From contig CAZARU010000011.1 in the NCBI GenBank assembly GCA_964487605.1, forward strand, positions 32,941 to 96,940: a DNA stretch of 64,000 nt, in the 5' to 3' direction. Position 1 is the stretch's first letter. Each line of letters starts with the position of its first letter. The DNA is from JAJDAH01 sp964487605. Lineage in GTDB: Bacteria > Myxococcota_A > Polyangia > Polyangiales > Polyangiaceae. The translations under genes were made by a program, and so were the position numbers. The notes beneath the pieces were generated by a model. The model did no database searches, was not told the origin of the DNA, and saw only the letters and a program-made list of their open reading frames with translations. Of this stretch, positions 26,727 through 35,317 are shown one piece after another.

Positions 26727-28997
26727 GTGAGCAACGACGGCACGTCGCCGGAGACGGGGCCCGCACGCACCATCGGCCTGGTGGGCGCCACCGGGGTCGG
26801 CGTCGGCGCGATCGTCGGTGGTGGGATCCTGGTTCTCGCCGGCGTGGCATTCCGCGCGGCGGGGCCCGGCGCGATCGCCGCGTTCGCCGTCAACGGGTTC
26901 ATCGCCGTGCTGACGGCCCTCAGCTTCGCGGAGATGAGCACCGCGTTCCCGGAGTCCGGGGGAGCCTACACGTTCGCGAAGAAGGTCCTGTCGGTCCGAG
27001 CGGCGTTCACCGTCGGGTGGATCCTCTGGTTCGCGTACATCGTGGCCGCCGTCCTGTACGCCCTCGGATTCGCCTCGTACGCCGTTCCGGTGATCGCCGA
27101 GGCGTGGCGCGCGACGGGAAGCGCTCCACCGGAATGGCTCGGCGCGCGAACGGTCGCCGTTTCGCTCGCCCTCGCGGCGTCCACCGTCTACACCGTGTCG
27201 CTCATCCGCAAGGCGACGGGCGGTGGCGAGTGGGCCACCTGGGGCAAGGTCGTCGTCTTCGCGGTCCTCATCGTCGCGGGGCTGTGGGCCCTGGCGAAGA
27301 ACGACACGACGGACGTCGCAGGCTCGTTCACACCCTTCTTGCCGCGAGGTTCGACGGGTCTGCTCGAAGCCATGGGCTTCACGTTCATTGCATTGCAGGG
27401 CTTCGACCTCATCGCGGCGGTCGCCGGCGAGGTGAAGAATCCGGAGAAGACGATTCCGCGCGCGATGCTCCTGTCACTGGGCGCCGCGATCGTCATCTAT
27501 CTGCCGCTGCTCTTCATCGTGGCGACCGTGGGTGTGACGCCGGGCAGCGACATCACGGCCATGAGCACGGCGAATCCCGAGACGGTCATGGCCCTTGCCG
27601 TCCGCAACTACATGGGTGCGCCGGGCTACTGGCTCGTCGTCGTGGCCGCGATTCTCTCCACGCTGTCGGCGCTGCAGGCCAACCTCTTGGCCGCGTCGCG
27701 AGTGGCCCTCACCATGGCGACGGACAGGACGCTCCCCGCGGTCATCGGGCAGATCCATCCCCGGCGAAACACTCCGCTCATGGCGATCTACGCCACGGCC
27801 CTGGCGCTGACGGCGATCCTCCTCATGGTCCCGGACCTGGCCGCGGCGGGTGCGGCTGCGAGCCTGATCTTCCTCGTCGCCTTCGCGCTCGCCCACTGGA
27901 CGGCGATCCTGGCTCGGCGAAGATCGAGTGATCGTACGAGCGTGGTTTCGACGGCCGTTCCGAAGCCTCCTGCGTACCGGACGCCGTGGTTTCCCCTCGT
28001 TCCGATCACCGGCGGCCTCGCCTGCGCGGGGATGGCCGTCTTCCAGGCGGTGGCCGTCCCCGCCGCAGGCGGCATCACGGCGGTCTGGCTCGGCCTCGGG
28101 GTGCTTCTCTACTTCGCCTTGTTCTCGAGTCGCGCGCAGACCTTCGACGCATTCGCAGAAGCTCACGACCCGTCCCTCGCGCGCCTTCGTGGACGCAACC
28201 CGACGGTGCTCGTCCCCATCGCGAATCCCGCGAGCGCCGCGGCCATGGTGGGCATCGCCGCGGCCCTGGCCCCGCCACGCGTCGGCAGGGTGATGCTCTT
28301 GAGCGTCATTCGACCGCCGGACGACCGCGAGGAAGAGTCCGGCCCGCGCTCCATCGACGCCACCCAGGGGCTGCTTCGGGAAGCACTGACGACGTGCTTT
28401 CGCGCAGGACACCGGCCGGAAGCGCTCATGACCGTGGCGGACGCGCCGTGGTCGGAGATTGGCCGGGTGGCGAGCGCCCAGAGGTGCGAAGGGTTACTCC
28501 TCGGTCTGGGCGAAGCGACCGAGCGGATCGCCGGGGGGCACCTCGAGACGCTCCTGAACGAGGTCGAGTGCGACGTGATGTTCCTCCGGACGCCGGCGAA
28601 CTGGACTCCGCGCCAGGCCCGACGCGTGCTGGTTCCACTTGCGGGCCGCGGGGAGCAGTTCGAGGTCAGGGCCAGGCTGCTCGGCAGCCTGGTGCGGACG
28701 GGCCTGACCGACATCACCTGGATCACTGTGGTCCCGGAAGGCGCGCCGGAGCACCGCGAGGTCGAGGCGCGCCGAACCCTCGAGCGCGTGGCTGCCGACC
28801 AGTCGCACGCGCGCTCCAGCGTCGAGGTCGTCCGCAGCGACGACGCAGCGGGCGCGATCGCGGACCGGGCCGACGATCACGACCTTCTCGTGATCGGCCT
28901 GCAGAAGGACCAGGAGGGGCGTCGCGTCTTCGGAAGCTTCGCCGCGAAGATCGCCGCCGGCACGTCCTCGGCGATTCTCTTCATCAGCCGTCGCTGA
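26727..28997 (+). CDS. APC-family amino acid permease fused to two universal-stress-protein domains
   Basis: 756 residues from GTG 26727. Residues about 10-440 are an APC-superfamily transporter with 12 membrane segments and the family signature GVGVGAIVGGGILVLAG in helix 1 and GFDLIAAVAGEVKNPEKTIPRA after helix 6 (shown in two overlapping parts: GFDLIAAVAGEV, KNPEKTIPRA). Two USP-like domains follow, about 490-620 (PTVLVPIANPASAAAMV) and 631-756 (RRVLVPLAGRGEQFEVRA ending DHDLLVIGL...RRVFGSFAAKI). Permease-USP fusions of this type occur in archaea and bacteria, where USP domains may bind nucleotides and gate transport. Substrate unknown. Converges with the peroxiredoxin gene. Confidence 0.9.
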   Translation: MSNDGTSPETGPARTIGLVGATGVGVGAIVGGGILVLAGVAFRAAGPGAIAAFAVNGFIAVLTALSFAEMSTAFPESGGAYTFAKKVLSVRAAFTVGWILWFAYIVAAVLYALGFASYAVPVIAEAWRATGSAPPEWLGARTVAVSLALAASTVYTVSLIRKATGGGEWATWGKVVVFAVLIVAGLWALAKNDTTDVAGSFTPFLPRGSTGLLEAMGFTFIALQGFDLIAAVAGEVKNPEKTIPRAMLLSLGAAIVIYLPLLFIVATVGVTPGSDITAMSTANPETVMALAVRNYMGAPGYWLVVVAAILSTLSALQANLLAASRVALTMATDRTLPAVIGQIHPRRNTPLMAIYATALALTAILLMVPDLAAAGAAASLIFLVAFALAHWTAILARRRSSDRTSVVSTAVPKPPAYRTPWFPLVPITGGLACAGMAVFQAVAVPAAGGITAVWLGLGVLLYFALFSSRAQTFDAFAEAHDPSLARLRGRNPTVLVPIANPASAAAMVGIAAALAPPRVGRVMLLSVIRPPDDREEESGPRSIDATQGLLREALTTCFRAGHRPEALMTVADAPWSEIGRVASAQRCEGLLLGLGEATERIAGGHLETLLNEVECDVMFLRTPANWTPRQARRVLVPLAGRGEQFEVRARLLGSLVRTGLTDITWITVVPEGAPEHREVEARRTLERVAADQSHARSSVEVVRSDDAAGAIADRADDHDLLVIGLQKDQEGRRVFGSFAAKIAAGTSSAILFISRR

Positions 28998-29010
28998 CGA
29001 GCGACCGAGA

Positions 29011-29457
29011 TCAGCCGGGGATCTGGGCGAGCACGTCCGACGCGTGCGTCTTGACGTGCACCTTCCCGTGCGCCGCGACGATCTTGCCGTCGGGCCCGAT
29101 CACGTAGCTGATCCTGCGAGCGATGCCGTTCGGATCGTCGACCGCGCCGTAGGCCATCGCGATGGCGCGATCCGTGTCGCAGAGCAGCTTGAACGGGAAC
29201 GCATGCTTCTCGGCGAACGCGCGGTTGGCTTCGACCGAATCCACGGAGATACCGAGGACCTCCGCGCCGCGCGCGGCGAACTCGTCAATCTGGTCGCGGA
29301 ACCCGCAACCCTCGATCGTTCACCCGGGGGTATCCGCCACCGGGTAGAACCAGAGCACGACGGATCGGCCCGACAGGGCCGAGAGCCGGATGGTCTCGCC
29401 GGTGTGCGCGAGCACCTCGAAGTCCGGAGCGGTGTCCCCGACGTTCAGCAGCGCCAC
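29011..29457 (-). CDS. selenocysteine-containing Bcp/PrxQ-type peroxiredoxin (in-frame TGA read as Sec)
   Basis: 148 residues from GTG 29457 if the in-frame TGA at 29320-29322 is decoded as selenocysteine (codon 46). Upstream the frame reads VGDTAPDFEVLAHTGETIRL and VVLWFYPVADTPG; downstream it reads TIEGCGFRDQIDEF, GAEVLGISVDSVEANRAF and FKLLCDTD, up to QIPG and stop. This is a complete thioredoxin-fold PrxQ/Bcp. In E. coli Bcp the peroxidatic Cys follows TPG and the resolving Cys is five residues later; here U46 and C51 take these places. It would reduce H2O2 or organic hydroperoxides. A hairpin fitting a bacterial SECIS starts 9 nt after the TGA. The gene is divergent from the FMN glutamate-synthase-like gene. 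A nonsense mutation or read error is the alternative, less likely because the exact catalytic codon is hit and the rest is intact. Confidence 0.85.
29292..29310 (-). promoter_or_regulatory. candidate bacterial SECIS hairpin
   Basis: On the mRNA, nucleotides 10-28 after the UGA form GGUUGCGG-GUU-CCGCGACC. This is an uninterrupted 8-bp stem (one U-G wobble) with a three-base loop whose first base is G. Known bacterial SECIS elements lie just after the UGA, with the apical loop about 16-37 nt from it and a G among the first two loop bases; here the loop starts 18 nt after the UGA. Expected binding partner: SelB-GTP-Sec-tRNA. Confidence 0.72.
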
Positions 29458-29580
29458 GCCCAGGGATTACCGAAGACTCCCGCGGAGCGCAAGTTCGCTC
29501 CGTCCGAGGGGGCCACCGACGGTCGTTGCACCGGGTGTGGCGCTTGACGTCTGGACCCGATCACTCCCACCGTTGGGCGA

Positions 29581-31230
29581 ATGAACGGGAGAGCGTGGTT
29601 CGTGGGCATCTGCCTCGCGGCGTTCGCCGGCGTCGCGGGCCTCTGGACGGTCTGGACGCCGGCGGTGTGGTTCCTCGTGCCGCTGGTTCCCCTCGCGGTG
29701 CTGGGCGCCCAGGACATGCTTCAGAAGGAGCAGTCCCTCCGCCGAAACTTCCCGGTGGCCGCGCGCTTCAGGTACCTCGCCGAAGAACTCCGACCGGCGC
29801 TGCAGCAGTACTTCGTCGAGTCCAACAGCTCCGGAAGGCCCTTCAATCGCGAGCTGCGCAACGTCGCCTATCGGCGCGCGAAGAACGTGCGCGACACCGT
29901 CCCTTTCGGCACCGAGCACGACGTCTACGCGGTGGGCTACGAGTGGATGAACCCGTCCCTGGCGGCGAAGCATCCACCGGCGGACCACCCGCGCGTGCTG
30001 ATAGGGGGACCGGAGTGCAAGCAGCCCTACTCGGCCGCGGTGATGAACGTCTCGGCGATGAGCTACGGCTCCCTCAGCAAGAACGCCATCCGGGCGCTCA
30101 ACCTCGGGGCCAAGCTCGGGGGCTTCTTCCACAACACCGGAGAGGGCGGCATCAGTCCCTATCACCTCGCCGGGGGTGACCTGTGCTGGCAGATCGGAAC
30201 GGGTTACTTCGGATGCCGCGACGAAGACGGAAACTTCGACGGGGAGGGATTCCGGAAGAACGCGCTCCGGCCAGAGGTGAAGCTCATCGAGATCAAGCTG
30301 TCCCAGGGGGCGAAGCCCGGACACGGAGGAATCCTCCCCGCGGCAAAGGTCACGCTAGAGATCGCGGAGATACGGCACGTCGCGATGGGCAAGGACGTGC
30401 TCTCACCCCCCACCCACTCCTCGTTCTCCACACCCATCGAGCTCTGCCACTTCATCCGTCGTCTCCGTGACCTCAGCGACGGCAAGCCCATCGGCTTCAA
30501 GCTCTGCCTGGGCAAGCGCCGAGAGTTCTTCGCAATCTGCAAGGCCATGCTGGAGACCGGGATCAAGCCCGACTTCATCACGGTGGACGGCGGCGAGGGG
30601 GGAACGGGGGCCGCCCCGCTCGAGTTCACCAATGTGCTCGGCACGCCCCTCGATGAGGCGCTCATCTTCGTCCACAACGCGCTCGTCGGATGCGGGCTGC
30701 GCAGCGAAATCCGGGTCATCGCGAGCGGCCGCGTGATCACCGGTTTCCATCTGGCGCACAAGATCGCGATCGGCGCGGACCTGTGCAACAGCGCACGCGG
30801 CATGATGTTCGCCCTCGGGTGCATCCAGGCGCAGGAGTGCAACTCCAACCGATGCCCGACCGGCGTCGCCACCCAGAACCCGGCACTCGTCGTCGGCCTC
30901 GTCGCAGACGACAAGGCCCAGCGCGTGCGGCACTTTCAGCACAACACCGTGGAGGCGTTCGTCGAGCTCATCGCCGCCGCGGGCCTCGAGCACCCGCACG
31001 AGCTGCGCCCCTGGCACATCCACCGCCGCGTGAGCCCGACGCGCGTGCTCCACTACGGCGAGATGTTCGACTACCTCGAGCCCGGCGAGCTCCTCGGTGA
31101 CGCGGTGCCGGAAGCCTACGCCCGCGCGTGGGCCGCGGCGACGGCCCAGACGTTCGCCGCGGCCGACCACCGGAGAGGTGGGCCGGCGTCCGGCTTCGCG
31201 GCGCGGTCCAGCCTGCCGCCCCCGGCGTAG
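29581..31230 (+). CDS. FMN-binding glutamate synthase family protein (GltB-domain, membrane-anchored)
   Basis: 549 residues from ATG 29581. Two N-terminal hydrophobic segments (residues about 5-45) anchor the protein. The rest is the FMN-binding TIM barrel of glutamate synthase: PECKQPYSAAVMNVSAMSYG, NTGEGGISPYH, KPGHGGILPAAKVT, the phosphate-binding strand DFITVDGGEGGTGAAP and IASGRVITGFHLAHKIAIGAD. The Cys triad C-x5-C-x4-C in CIQAQECNSNRCPTGVA is the 3Fe-4S ligand set. The glutaminase domain of true GltB is absent, as in the YerD-type family; substrate unknown. Transcribed away from the selenoprotein gene across 123 bp. Confidence 0.9.
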   Translation: MNGRAWFVGICLAAFAGVAGLWTVWTPAVWFLVPLVPLAVLGAQDMLQKEQSLRRNFPVAARFRYLAEELRPALQQYFVESNSSGRPFNRELRNVAYRRAKNVRDTVPFGTEHDVYAVGYEWMNPSLAAKHPPADHPRVLIGGPECKQPYSAAVMNVSAMSYGSLSKNAIRALNLGAKLGGFFHNTGEGGISPYHLAGGDLCWQIGTGYFGCRDEDGNFDGEGFRKNALRPEVKLIEIKLSQGAKPGHGGILPAAKVTLEIAEIRHVAMGKDVLSPPTHSSFSTPIELCHFIRRLRDLSDGKPIGFKLCLGKRREFFAICKAMLETGIKPDFITVDGGEGGTGAAPLEFTNVLGTPLDEALIFVHNALVGCGLRSEIRVIASGRVITGFHLAHKIAIGADLCNSARGMMFALGCIQAQECNSNRCPTGVATQNPALVVGLVADDKAQRVRHFQHNTVEAFVELIAAAGLEHPHELRPWHIHRRVSPTRVLHYGEMFDYLEPGELLGDAVPEAYARAWAAATAQTFAAADHRRGGPASGFAARSSLPPPA

Positions 31231-31241
31231 CGTGCTGGAGC

Positions 31242-33029
31242 TCAGCGCTGCGGGGCCGAAGCGATCTCGCCGCGCAGTCTGGCCACTTCGGCGAGATGAC
31301 GCTGCACGACGGCGCCGTCCAGCCCCTGCCGCGCGAGCGCGAGGGCCGGGCGCACCCGCAGCGCGTGAAACAGGGTGGCCGCGAGCGCCAGCCCAGACAG
31401 GACGATGCAGAGCGCGGGGCCCACACCCGCGTCGCGTTCCGCGTCGGTCACGAGGTGAATCGCCGCCACTGCACCCGTGACACTGGCAGCGCCCATGGCT
31501 GCGATTCGGATCACGACCCCGCGGACGAGCACCGTCGCTCCGTGAGCGATCGCGTGCCGGAGCTCGCGGACGGAGAAGGTGTCGAGCAGCCAGGCCTCGC
31601 GTTCGTCGAGTTCCCGCGCGCTCTGCGGCGGCACGTCGGCCCCCGTGATCGGATCGCGGGCGGTCTCGCCGCGCTCGTGAGCTGCGATGCCCCGGCGAAC
31701 GTCGGCGTGCACCGCCTCGGTGAGCGGATACCACCACATGAGCGACAGTCCGAGCGCGTTGAACCCCGCCGGGACGAGCGAGAAGAGCACTCTCAAGGTG
31801 GAGACGACCTCCGGAGTCTGCGGCTGGTTGGGCACGTAGCCCGACGCCGCGAGGATGGCGACGGGAATGGATGCGCCGGGGATCAGCGCGAACTTCGGGA
31901 TGATCGACCAGAGCGCGCTGTACTGCGCCTCGCGCCGCTTGCCCGTGTGGAGCTCGTCGTAGTCGACGATGTCCGCGTGCATGGCGCCACCCAGGAACAA
32001 CCACACCGACGCCTGAGTACCCACGTAGATCTGCAGGAGCACCGCGAGCCTCTCGTCCCCCGGACCGATGAAGAACCACGCGGCTCCCCCCGTGACGCCC
32101 ACGAACGACGCGGCGAGCCAGCACCTGAGCTTGCCCATCCGGCGGGCGAGCAGCATCCACAAGGGAACCGCCAGGAACCCGGAGCCCAGGTAGGCGACCA
32201 GCAGGAGCGCGATGGTCTCGATCGGGCGCGGCGACTTCATCACGTACGTCACGTAGAACGGCATCAACGTCGCCGGGATCGCGATGGGAATGGCGGTGAT
32301 GACGTGGGACGTGAACATGATCGCGAACGGACGGCTCCTGAGCGCGCGCCGAAAACCGGGAACGAACGGATGGTGGCCGCGCGTGGCGAACTCTCGCCGC
32401 TCCTTGACGAAGGCGAGGAACACTCCGTTCAGCAGCAGGTAGCCGACCACGTGCGTCCCTGCGATGACCTTCATGGCGCGACGGGGATCACCGATCCCCT
32501 GCTCGGCGAGGACCCTCGGCATCACGGCCCCTGCGACCAGGCCCAGGGCCACGAAGAACGCGATCGTCCCGTAGAGCTTCTGCCGTTCGGTCCCGTCGAG
32601 GGTCAGCTCCACCGCCAGGGCAGCGCGCGGGATGGCGACGAGGGTGATGCACAGGAACGACACGAGAAACCACGCGCCGAACCACCACATGACCGAGGCG
32701 CCGAGTCCCTCCGGGGGCACCAGCAGGAAGTAATAAGCGACGGCGTTCCCGAGGACTCCCGCGGCTATCCAGGGCCTCCTTCGGCCCCAGCGGGACCGCG
32801 TGTGATCGCTGATCCAGCCCATGATCGGGTCGGTGATGGCGTCGAGCGCCCGCGCCACCGCCACACCGATGGCGAGGAGCCCGGCGGGGAGCAGGATGAC
32901 GTCGGTGTAGAACTTCGGGAGGTGGACGGCGACCATCAGCCCCATCGCTGCCGCCATGAACCCCTGACCGGCGAACGCGAGGCGCGTACCGAAGCCGAGC
33001 CGCTCGCGCTGTAACGCGGATTCGGACAT
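31242..33029 (-). CDS. GPH/MelB-like sugar-cation symporter family transporter
   Basis: 595 residues from ATG 33029, 2 bp after the stop of the upstream P-type ATPase-like gene, so the two are an operon. About 12 membrane segments with the MelB-family landmarks DAITDPIMGWISDHTRSRWGR (given here in parts: DAITDPIMGWISD, HTRSRWGRRRPWI) and HADIVDYDELHTGKRREAQY, which fit glycoside-pentoside-hexuronide:cation symporters. The C-terminal 130 residues, including two further hydrophobic segments (about 505-560) and an amphipathic helix, extend beyond the usual 450-480 residue family length. Substrate unknown. Confidence 0.87.
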   Translation of the reverse strand: MSESALQRERLGFGTRLAFAGQGFMAAAMGLMVAVHLPKFYTDVILLPAGLLAIGVAVARALDAITDPIMGWISDHTRSRWGRRRPWIAAGVLGNAVAYYFLLVPPEGLGASVMWWFGAWFLVSFLCITLVAIPRAALAVELTLDGTERQKLYGTIAFFVALGLVAGAVMPRVLAEQGIGDPRRAMKVIAGTHVVGYLLLNGVFLAFVKERREFATRGHHPFVPGFRRALRSRPFAIMFTSHVITAIPIAIPATLMPFYVTYVMKSPRPIETIALLLVAYLGSGFLAVPLWMLLARRMGKLRCWLAASFVGVTGGAAWFFIGPGDERLAVLLQIYVGTQASVWLFLGGAMHADIVDYDELHTGKRREAQYSALWSIIPKFALIPGASIPVAILAASGYVPNQPQTPEVVSTLRVLFSLVPAGFNALGLSLMWWYPLTEAVHADVRRGIAAHERGETARDPITGADVPPQSARELDEREAWLLDTFSVRELRHAIAHGATVLVRGVVIRIAAMGAASVTGAVAAIHLVTDAERDAGVGPALCIVLSGLALAATLFHALRVRPALALARQGLDGAVVQRHLAEVARLRGEIASAPQR

Positions 33030-33031
33030 GC

Positions 33032-35317
33032 TCAACCCCGCGATCGAAACCTGGCGAGCGCGACGACGGTGCTCGCGATGGCGGCGAGCGGCCCTGCGGC
33101 GCCTGGCAGGAGCCCGAAGGCGATCCCGACCGACACGGCCCCCCCGGTGCCCGCGACGACGAGGATCGCGAGGCGCGCCTCGGAGCGGCAGACGTGGGCG
33201 AGCTTGAGCGCCAAGCCGGCGTCGCGCACGCTGTCGCTGGCGAGCTGAACGTGCCACTCGGCATTCGGGGACCCGGCCGTTGCCAGGGCCACCGCAACGT
33301 CGGCGGCGCCGAGAGCGGCATCGTCGGCGGGGCTCCGCCCGAGGACGGCCACGACGGCACCGCTGTCGGCGAGGCGACGAATCTCGTCGGCCCGCTCCGT
33401 GGGGAGCACGTCGGGGCGAACGTGGCTGACGTCCAGCACGCGGCCGAGCGCCTCGCACGTCTCTCGCGAATCGCCGGAAAGGAGCACGGGCTCGACCCCC
33501 ACGTCGAGCAGGTGCTGCACGGCGGCACGCGCTCCGGGCCGCAGTCCGTCCTGAAGCGCGAGCATCCCCACGAGGCGCCCCGCGAGCGCCACGAGCACGA
33601 CAGTTCGTCCCATCGCCTCGAGATCGGTGATCCGCGTCTCGGCCGCCGCGACGCTGACGCGCTCCCGGAGCATGAGGGCCCTGCTGCCGACCACCAGGGC
33701 CTCGCCGCCCGAGGACACGCCGAGCACGCCGAGGCCCGGGGCAATCCGAAGGCTTCGAACCGCGTCGGGGCGGATCCCGCGTTCACGCGCCGCGCGGACC
33801 AGAGCTCGCGCCGCGGGGTGGCTGCCGCCGCTCTCCGCGCCCGAAGCCAGCGCGAGCACCTGATCGGCGTCGTTCTGCGCATAGGGCTCGGCGCTGGCTA
33901 CCTCCGGCTCGCCAACGAGCAGCGTCCCGCGGGCACAGAACGCGCCACATGCGACGCGACCGGCGCGATCGAACGCCTCGGCACTCCGGAACGCGACGCC
34001 CCGCCGGAGTCCGGCGAGGATCCCGCGGGTGACGTGCAGCGACGCGACACTGGCCGTGCCAGCGTGGGCGATGGACGCGTACACGGCGGCCGCGACCATG
34101 ACGACGCCGAGCACGTTCTGGCCCGCCGCATACGCCGCGAGGGCCCCGAGTGTCGCGCCGACCAGGCCCGCGCGCTCGACGACGAGGTGCCCCCAGCGGG
34201 CGAGCGGCGCATGCACGTCGGCCCGGCGGCGTGGATCGAGCGCTAGCCGAGCCCACGCCCGGTCGAGCCCCGTCCAGCCGGCAACGGCACGAAGGCGCCC
34301 CTCGTGGACCCGGGCGCCGGCGACGACGGCATCGCCCTCGGCACGCGCCTCGACGTGGCGAGCGCCGAACCAGGGCGCGACATCGGCCGACCCTGCCGTG
34401 ATCGTGGCGTCCACGGGGACGAGCTCCCCTGCTTCGACGACGATCTCTTCGCCGGGTCGGACGTCGTCCGCGGAGATCGTGCTCGACTCGTCACCGACGG
34501 TGCGGCGCGCTCCGACGGCGAGCGCGGCGGCGAGCGCGCCGAGCTCGTGCTCGAGGGGTTCACGCGAGCGTCGAACCATCGAGATGGTGGCCGCCGCGGA
34601 CGCCACGACGAGGCCGGCGAGGGTCGCGGCATCACCGACGTTCGCGTCTCCGACGACGCGGGCGACCAGGGCCGCGACGACGGAGACGACGGGGGCAGCG
34701 AGTACGGGGGCGGCATGCGCCTCCGACGCATCCCTACGCCCCATGACGGTCTGGGCCACCAGCGCACCGCCCGCGGCGACAGCCAGCGCTACCCGCGCGC
34801 CGGTCGCGACCGGCGTGCTCCCGGCGAGCGCGAGCGCGACGCTGAGAAGCCCACCGGCCACCGCGAGCCCCAGGAGCACGCCGCCGACGTCCGCCGGCGG
34901 AAGCGGCGCCTCGAGGATGGGCTCGGCTTCGACGGTCGGGCCGGGCTCCGAAGGCCGTGCGACGCGCGAGCGAGCGACCTCGTCGAGATCGTCCCTTCCC
35001 ACGCCGGCGAGCGCGACAGCCGCTGGGTGGCCGTGCACGACCGCCCGAGGCGTCTGGGTGGCCCCCTCGACGGCGAGAGCGCGAGCAGGGAGCGGCCGAC
35101 GAGGACCCGGAGACGGCCGGCTGGTGGCGTCGAAGGCGAGGAGGCAGGCTTCACCGCAGAAGTAGAAAAAGCGGCGGACGAAGGTGACGCGCTCGGCGCG
35201 AAGGGGATCGACCGGTGCGCCGCAGCCGGGGCATGGCACCGTGGGCGACGAAGGGCGGCCCGGCATCGGACCCGCCAACTGCAGTCCTGCGCCGAGGCCG
35301 GGGTCGGTGTCCGTCAT
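33032..35317 (-). CDS. P1B-type ATPase-like pseudoenzyme with N-terminal TRASH/YHS-like metal motif
   Basis: 761 residues from ATG 35317, which overlaps the argF stop (ATGA). N-terminus: CPGCGAPVDP...FYFCGEACLLAF, a four-Cys TRASH/YHS-like site. Then eight hydrophobic segments in the P1B order (four, actuator, two, P/N domains, two). Catalytic motifs are degenerate. The phosphorylation site DKTGT reads CARGT, with Cys461 for Asp; the membrane CPC aligns with AHA at 417-419; actuator TGES aligns with FGAR; hinge GDGIND aligns with GRSPAD. The SEHP-type HP (GGSHPAA) and TGD-like LLSGDS remain. It should not couple ATP hydrolysis to ion transport; a metal-sensing or scaffold role is inference. 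Confidence 0.85.
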   Translation of the reverse strand: MTDTDPGLGAGLQLAGPMPGRPSSPTVPCPGCGAPVDPLRAERVTFVRRFFYFCGEACLLAFDATSRPSPGPRRPLPARALAVEGATQTPRAVVHGHPAAVALAGVGRDDLDEVARSRVARPSEPGPTVEAEPILEAPLPPADVGGVLLGLAVAGGLLSVALALAGSTPVATGARVALAVAAGGALVAQTVMGRRDASEAHAAPVLAAPVVSVVAALVARVVGDANVGDAATLAGLVVASAAATISMVRRSREPLEHELGALAAALAVGARRTVGDESSTISADDVRPGEEIVVEAGELVPVDATITAGSADVAPWFGARHVEARAEGDAVVAGARVHEGRLRAVAGWTGLDRAWARLALDPRRRADVHAPLARWGHLVVERAGLVGATLGALAAYAAGQNVLGVVMVAAAVYASIAHAGTASVASLHVTRGILAGLRRGVAFRSAEAFDRAGRVACGAFCARGTLLVGEPEVASAEPYAQNDADQVLALASGAESGGSHPAARALVRAARERGIRPDAVRSLRIAPGLGVLGVSSGGEALVVGSRALMLRERVSVAAAETRITDLEAMGRTVVLVALAGRLVGMLALQDGLRPGARAAVQHLLDVGVEPVLLSGDSRETCEALGRVLDVSHVRPDVLPTERADEIRRLADSGAVVAVLGRSPADDAALGAADVAVALATAGSPNAEWHVQLASDSVRDAGLALKLAHVCRSEARLAILVVAGTGGAVSVGIAFGLLPGAAGPLAAIASTVVALARFRSRG

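Noticed and set aside
29011..29244. Short 77-residue ORF as an independent small gene
   Set aside because: It is only the C-terminal half of a peroxiredoxin; the N-terminal half lies in the same frame upstream, separated by one TGA at the catalytic codon.
29320..29322. TGA as a sequencing error or plain nonsense mutation
   Set aside because: Cannot be excluded, but a random hit exactly on the peroxidatic Cys codon, with an intact rest and a SECIS-like hairpin at the right distance, makes Sec more likely.
33032..35317. Ordinary copper/heavy-metal exporting ATPase
   Set aside because: The phosphorylated Asp, CPC, TGES and GDGxND are all replaced in an intact frame.
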